The notes below the pieces were generated by a model. It was not told the origin of the DNA and made no database searches. It was given only the letters and a program-made list of their open reading frames with translations. A stretch of DNA of 46,126 nt from NCBI GenBank assembly GCA_030950365.1, contig JAUZRQ010000100.1, positions 1 through 46,126 of the forward strand. Direction: 5' to 3'. Made by a program: the position numbers and the translations under genes. Below are positions 43,156 to 46,126 of the stretch, piece by piece. Position 1 is the first letter of the stretch. Every line of letters starts with the position of its first letter. The DNA comes from Candidatus Zhuqueibacterota bacterium. Its GTDB lineage: Bacteria > Zhuqueibacterota > Zhuqueibacteria > Zhuqueibacterales > Geothermadaptataceae.

Positions 43156-44103
43156 CTATTGTGTTTCGCTGCGCATCAGCTTCATGATCGGCTTGTAGCT
43201 GATCAGCTTGATGCCCAGTTCTTTGACCAGTTGCTTCAGTGCGTCGGACATTACCCATTCGTATTCGGCATGGCGGATGGCATGCGTGGCCGTGATATGT
43301 TTCAGCTCCGGGGAGTCAATGGAAGCATGGATATAGATTTCGGTCACACCCGGTTTCAAATTGCGCAGCACCTTTTCAAACACCACGGGAACATCTTCCG
43401 GCTTTTTGATGGCATCGCGTTCGGTGTGTACCAGATAATCCGGCGCTAAAAGTCCCATCTCTTTGGCAATTCTGCGCCGCTCTGTCACGCCGAATCTGCG
43501 TAGCAATTCCTCATCGGCCATGCGGATGGGTAAACGGTATTCCCGCGCCACTCTGGCCAGCACCAGCCAGTACTCCTGATTGTACTGCAGCGTGCCCATG
43601 TGCGAATCGAGATGATCCACCGGGATGCCGAGCTTCAGGGCCTTTTCAATCTGTGCGCGAATTTCGATTTCGGCTTCTTTCGGGGTGGCGTGTTCGTACA
43701 CCGGCTGCACATCGGGCCACATATAGCCACTGGGCTGCAGCAATCCGGGCACCTTATCGACCGGCGCCACCGTGCCCCATTTGTAATTTTTCCACTCTGA
43801 GGTCAGAGTCAGATGCAGGCCATAGCCATACTCCGGATGTTCGCGCGCAAACGCGGCGATTTCGGGCACCCAACTGCACGGCATCATGATGGTGATGCTG
43901 GTCAGCAGCCCGTTTTGCAGCGCGTCCATGGCGGCGGCATTGGCTGCATGACACATGCCAATGTCGTCGCTGTTGATGATCACCAGTTTATCCTGCGCCG
44001 AATAGCCGAGGCGCTCGGCCAGAGTCTGGGCGTTCATGGAAATCGGTGCCATAGCCATGGTCATCAAACTAACAAGTCCCACACGAAACCAGCGCCAGCG
44101 CAT
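43156..44103 (-). CDS. Exported YdjC/ChbG-type carbohydrate deacetylase
   Basis: A 315-residue protein with a signal peptide (MRWRWFRVGLVSLMTMAMAP, cleavage near MNAQ). The mature region shows the YdjC/ChbG fold markers: VIINSDDIGMCHAANAA (metal-binding Asp pair), YGLHLTLTSEWK and the metal/catalytic VDHLDSHMGTLQ with two His, then APDYLVHTERD and EIYIHASIDSPELK. Relatives remove acetyl groups from chitooligosaccharides or related sugars using a divalent metal. Secretion is a feature of the branch found in environmental bacteria; the substrate cannot be assigned. The start at ATG 44103 is preferred from GGAGGGAGC directly upstream; the frame is open to 44151. It lies 228 bp from the giant synthase start on the same strand. 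Confidence 0.87.
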   Translation of the reverse strand: MRWRWFRVGLVSLMTMAMAPISMNAQTLAERLGYSAQDKLVIINSDDIGMCHAANAAAMDALQNGLLTSITIMMPCSWVPEIAAFAREHPEYGYGLHLTLTSEWKNYKWGTVAPVDKVPGLLQPSGYMWPDVQPVYEHATPKEAEIEIRAQIEKALKLGIPVDHLDSHMGTLQYNQEYWLVLARVAREYRLPIRMADEELLRRFGVTERRRIAKEMGLLAPDYLVHTERDAIKKPEDVPVVFEKVLRNLKPGVTEIYIHASIDSPELKHITATHAIRHAEYEWVMSDALKQLVKELGIKLISYKPIMKLMRSETQ

Positions 44104-44432
44104 GCTCCCTCCGCGATATTTGGGTTCGCCACTGTTTTCAAATGAAACCAAAAATAATAAAAAAACCGGTTCATTACAACAAGAGCTTTACAAAAAGGAA
44201 CATTTGCGGAAGGGACCTGAAGCGAGGATCGAAGAGAATAGCAATCTCCTTTTTGCAAGAATGCAAACCATCCGCATTCCCGGCCAGGTCATGTGCAGAT
44301 GGTTCAATTGCGACGGTGTTTTCTAAATTAAATTATGGAAGCGCGTGTTCTAGTAGCGCCGGCATCCTTGCTGGCAAAATACTTGCCTGACGCGAAGTAT
44401 CGTATGACACAAGCTGGAAGCTTATGCTACTC
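44104..44432. other. Gap with REP-like palindromes
   Basis: About 330 bp without a gene. It carries TAGTAGCGCCGGCATCCTTG and its partner CTGGC (44351-44376), and ACACAAGCTGGAAGCTTATG (44406-44425), which match the palindromic families at 14094-14201 and 4924-5157. The second unit is in opposite orientation to those at 4924. Confidence 0.55.
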
Positions 44433-46126
44433 CTACCATCGTTTCGCCAGTGCCACCGTCGCCGTCTGGTTCACCAGCACGCCATTGCCGGCATCGATGG
44501 CCTGGAGATGCACAAAATACAGCCCGAGAGGCAGCACCCGTCCGGCGTCATCGCGGCCGTCCCAGATCACCGTGCGCTGGCTTCCGGTTGGCGCATTGTT
44601 CAGCAATTGCCGCACCCGGCGGCCGCGTATATCAAACACAAACAGATGCACCCGCCCGGTGACCATCGGCAGGTCATACCGGATCAACGCAAAATCTTCG
44701 TGCCCATCGCTGTCGGGAGAAAACGGGTTGGGTGAAACGCTCAGCGCGCTCGCTTCGGGAAGCCAATCCACAAACACGCTGTTGCGCCGCCCGGGCGTGC
44801 TGCCCGCCGGATCTACACTCGAACTCCAGTTGCTTGCATCATTGCCGGACAGCCCGGGCTGGATGCGTTCCAGCGACATACCAGGTGACGCCGGCGCCAC
44901 ATAATCCAGGCTGTCGATGATCCCGCCGTTGAAATCCAGCAGCATCAGCCTATCCCGGTCATTGTTCAACGAAGGCCAGTCATCCAGGACCCGATAAGCC
45001 GTTTCAGGCAGACCAGCCACCGGCTCCTGCGCCAGCACCAGCAATTCGCCCGGCGCAAGCCAGGTGTTTTCCAGTACGGGCCCGCTCGTCGACCGTGCGT
45101 CGGCCACCCGCCAGCCGCTCAGATCGAGCGGCGCATCCAGCAGGTTGATCACCTCGATCCACTCTGGCTGACCATCTTCAGGTCGTGCCATGATTTCGTT
45201 GATGACGGCATCGCCGCGCACATACCCCACCGGCAATTCAAATTCAAACCGGTTGTTGTGCGCACGCTCATCGTTTGCCGCCTCGATTTCTATCTGCATG
45301 GTGAACCGGCCCGACTGCGGCGGTTGCCATTCAAACGTCACCAGTCGCTTTTCCCCGACGCCGAGCGTTTGCGCCAGCTCCCGCGCATCCGCCACGGTTT
45401 GCGGACTGTACGGCTCATCCGCGGCAGCCAGCCACAACGATGCCTGCGTCAGCTGCACCGGTTGCCGGCCGATATTGCGCACCAGGACATGAATCTGCAA
45501 CCAGTCCTGCCGTGTGGCCGGATTCGGCGAGAGGGTCAGGCCACGGCCGTCCACCGCTGCATCGAATTCCAGCGGGGACACGCTGTTGAAGCGTCCCGGA
45601 GTGGCGCCAGCGGAATCCACACTGGCCTGCCAGTTTTGTGGATCTGTCGCAGGCCGGTCCTCGCGGACGCGTTCCAATGAAACATTGCGCGGTAGCGACG
45701 AAACCAGCGCGTATGCTACCGAATCGATTTCAAAACCGGCAAAATCCAGCAGCGCGACCGTTTCGCTGCGGTTGTTCAGCGCCGGAAATGGCGCGGCGCT
45801 CCACACCGGACTGCCCTCCGGAATGGCGTACGCCAGCCGCACCGAGGGATCGGCAGCAACCACGGCATAGCCGCCGGGCGGCACCGTTTCTCCTGCCGCA
45901 ACAGCAACGACGGCGGTCCGGCCGCTGGCATCGCGGATGCGCCAGCCAGCCGGCGAAACGGCCAGAGGGCCCGGGTTATACAGCTGGATCCACTCTGGCG
46001 CGCCGGGCTCCGGATTGAACATGATTTCATTGATCACCAGCGCCTGCTTCGGCCAGCCGATGGTCATGCTCAGGGTATCGCGGTTGTTTTCCAGCCTTTC
46101 GTCATCCTGAAGCCACACCTCGGCCC
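44433..46126 (-). CDS. Lamin-tail-domain surface protein with FlgD-like C-terminus (5' end outside window)
   Basis: At least 564 codons; the frame is open to the window edge, so the N-terminus is missing. Two lamin-tail (LTD) domains are visible: LVINEIMFNPEPGAPEWIQL ... GWRIRDASGR and AVINEIMARPEDGQPEWIEV ... SGWRVADARS. Between them is an Ig/CARDB-like region (LSPNPATRQDWLQIHVLVRN, TFEWQPPQSGRFTMQIEIEA). The C-terminal about 100 residues are FlgD-Ig-like: LSVSPNPFSPDSDGHEDFAL, VHLFVFDIRGRRVRQLL, TVIWDGRDDAGRVLPLGLYF. Such tails are common on secreted proteins of FCB-group bacteria and may act in sorting or adhesion. The GTG at 46118 is not a credible start. The function is unknown; it is probably extracellular or on the cell surface. 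Confidence 0.85.
   Translation of the reverse strand, partial: AEVWLQDDERLENNRDTLSMTIGWPKQALVINEIMFNPEPGAPEWIQLYNPGPLAVSPAGWRIRDASGRTAVVAVAAGETVPPGGYAVVAADPSVRLAYAIPEGSPVWSAAPFPALNNRSETVALLDFAGFEIDSVAYALVSSLPRNVSLERVREDRPATDPQNWQASVDSAGATPGRFNSVSPLEFDAAVDGRGLTLSPNPATRQDWLQIHVLVRNIGRQPVQLTQASLWLAAADEPYSPQTVADARELAQTLGVGEKRLVTFEWQPPQSGRFTMQIEIEAANDERAHNNRFEFELPVGYVRGDAVINEIMARPEDGQPEWIEVINLLDAPLDLSGWRVADARSTSGPVLENTWLAPGELLVLAQEPVAGLPETAYRVLDDWPSLNNDRDRLMLLDFNGGIIDSLDYVAPASPGMSLERIQPGLSGNDASNWSSSVDPAGSTPGRRNSVFVDWLPEASALSVSPNPFSPDSDGHEDFALIRYDLPMVTGRVHLFVFDIRGRRVRQLLNNAPTGSQRTVIWDGRDDAGRVLPLGLYFVHLQAIDAGNGVLVNQTATVALAKRW

Overview
The window looks like a chromosomal segment from a moderately GC-rich, Gram-negative-type bacterium, probably in the FCB superphylum (a Calditrichota/KSB1-like lineage is my best guess; this is inference only). 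The evidence is TolC-type outer-membrane channels, lipoproteins, an exported lamin-tail-domain protein ending in a FlgD-like 'SPNPFSPDSDG' module, sigma-70-type promoters whose -10 reads TAnnTTTG, and abundant dispersed palindromic repeats. No phage, insertion sequence with transposase, or CRISPR array was found.

Layout. 0.4-2.9 kb (-): an ECF sigma factor, a zinc-finger anti-sigma factor and an RseB/MucB-like protein. 3.4-4.6 kb (+): a DtxR/MntR-type metalloregulator and a small Cys-containing exported protein. 4.6-5.8 kb: non-coding, repeat-rich DNA. 5.8-6.3 kb (-): a di-heme exported cytochrome. 6.6-14.1 kb (+): a complete TetR / TolC / HlyD / ABC ATPase x2 / permease x2 export operon (YbhGFSR-like), interrupted by a MITE-like repeat and a 485-bp non-coding gap. 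14.2-15.8 kb: divergent short-chain dehydrogenase and methyltransferase genes.

15.8-30.6 kb (-) is a copper/silver resistance island: PII-like protein, SHOCT protein and CopB-type ATPase; NTF2-like protein, DUF2231 protein and YHS lipoprotein; CusC/CusB/CusA-type tripartite pump; and a sigma-54-dependent two-component system. Two operon heads (PII and TolC) each carry a -24/-12 sigma-54 promoter, and upstream of each lies a pair of 16-bp TGTAGAATATTCTACA-type palindromes whose centres are exactly 21 bp apart in both places. I infer that the adjacent NtrC-type regulator controls both operons from these sites.

30.7-33.8 kb (-): tRNA-Met with its own promoter and terminator, a receiver plus HATPase protein, a cytidylate-kinase-like gene broken by an in-frame amber codon, and an exported acidic/lysine-rich protein. 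34.3-42.9 kb (-): one 2890-codon gene encoding a giant flavin/iron-sulfur protein. It joins an FAD-linked oxidase, four 4Fe-4S motifs, a glutamate-synthase central and FMN core, a class II glutamine amidotransferase and a GXGXG domain. This is a permuted glutamate synthase fused to an unusual electron-input module, and it is the most striking object in the window. 43.2-46.1 kb (-): an exported YdjC/ChbG-type deacetylase and the 3' part of a lamin-tail-domain surface protein that runs off the window.
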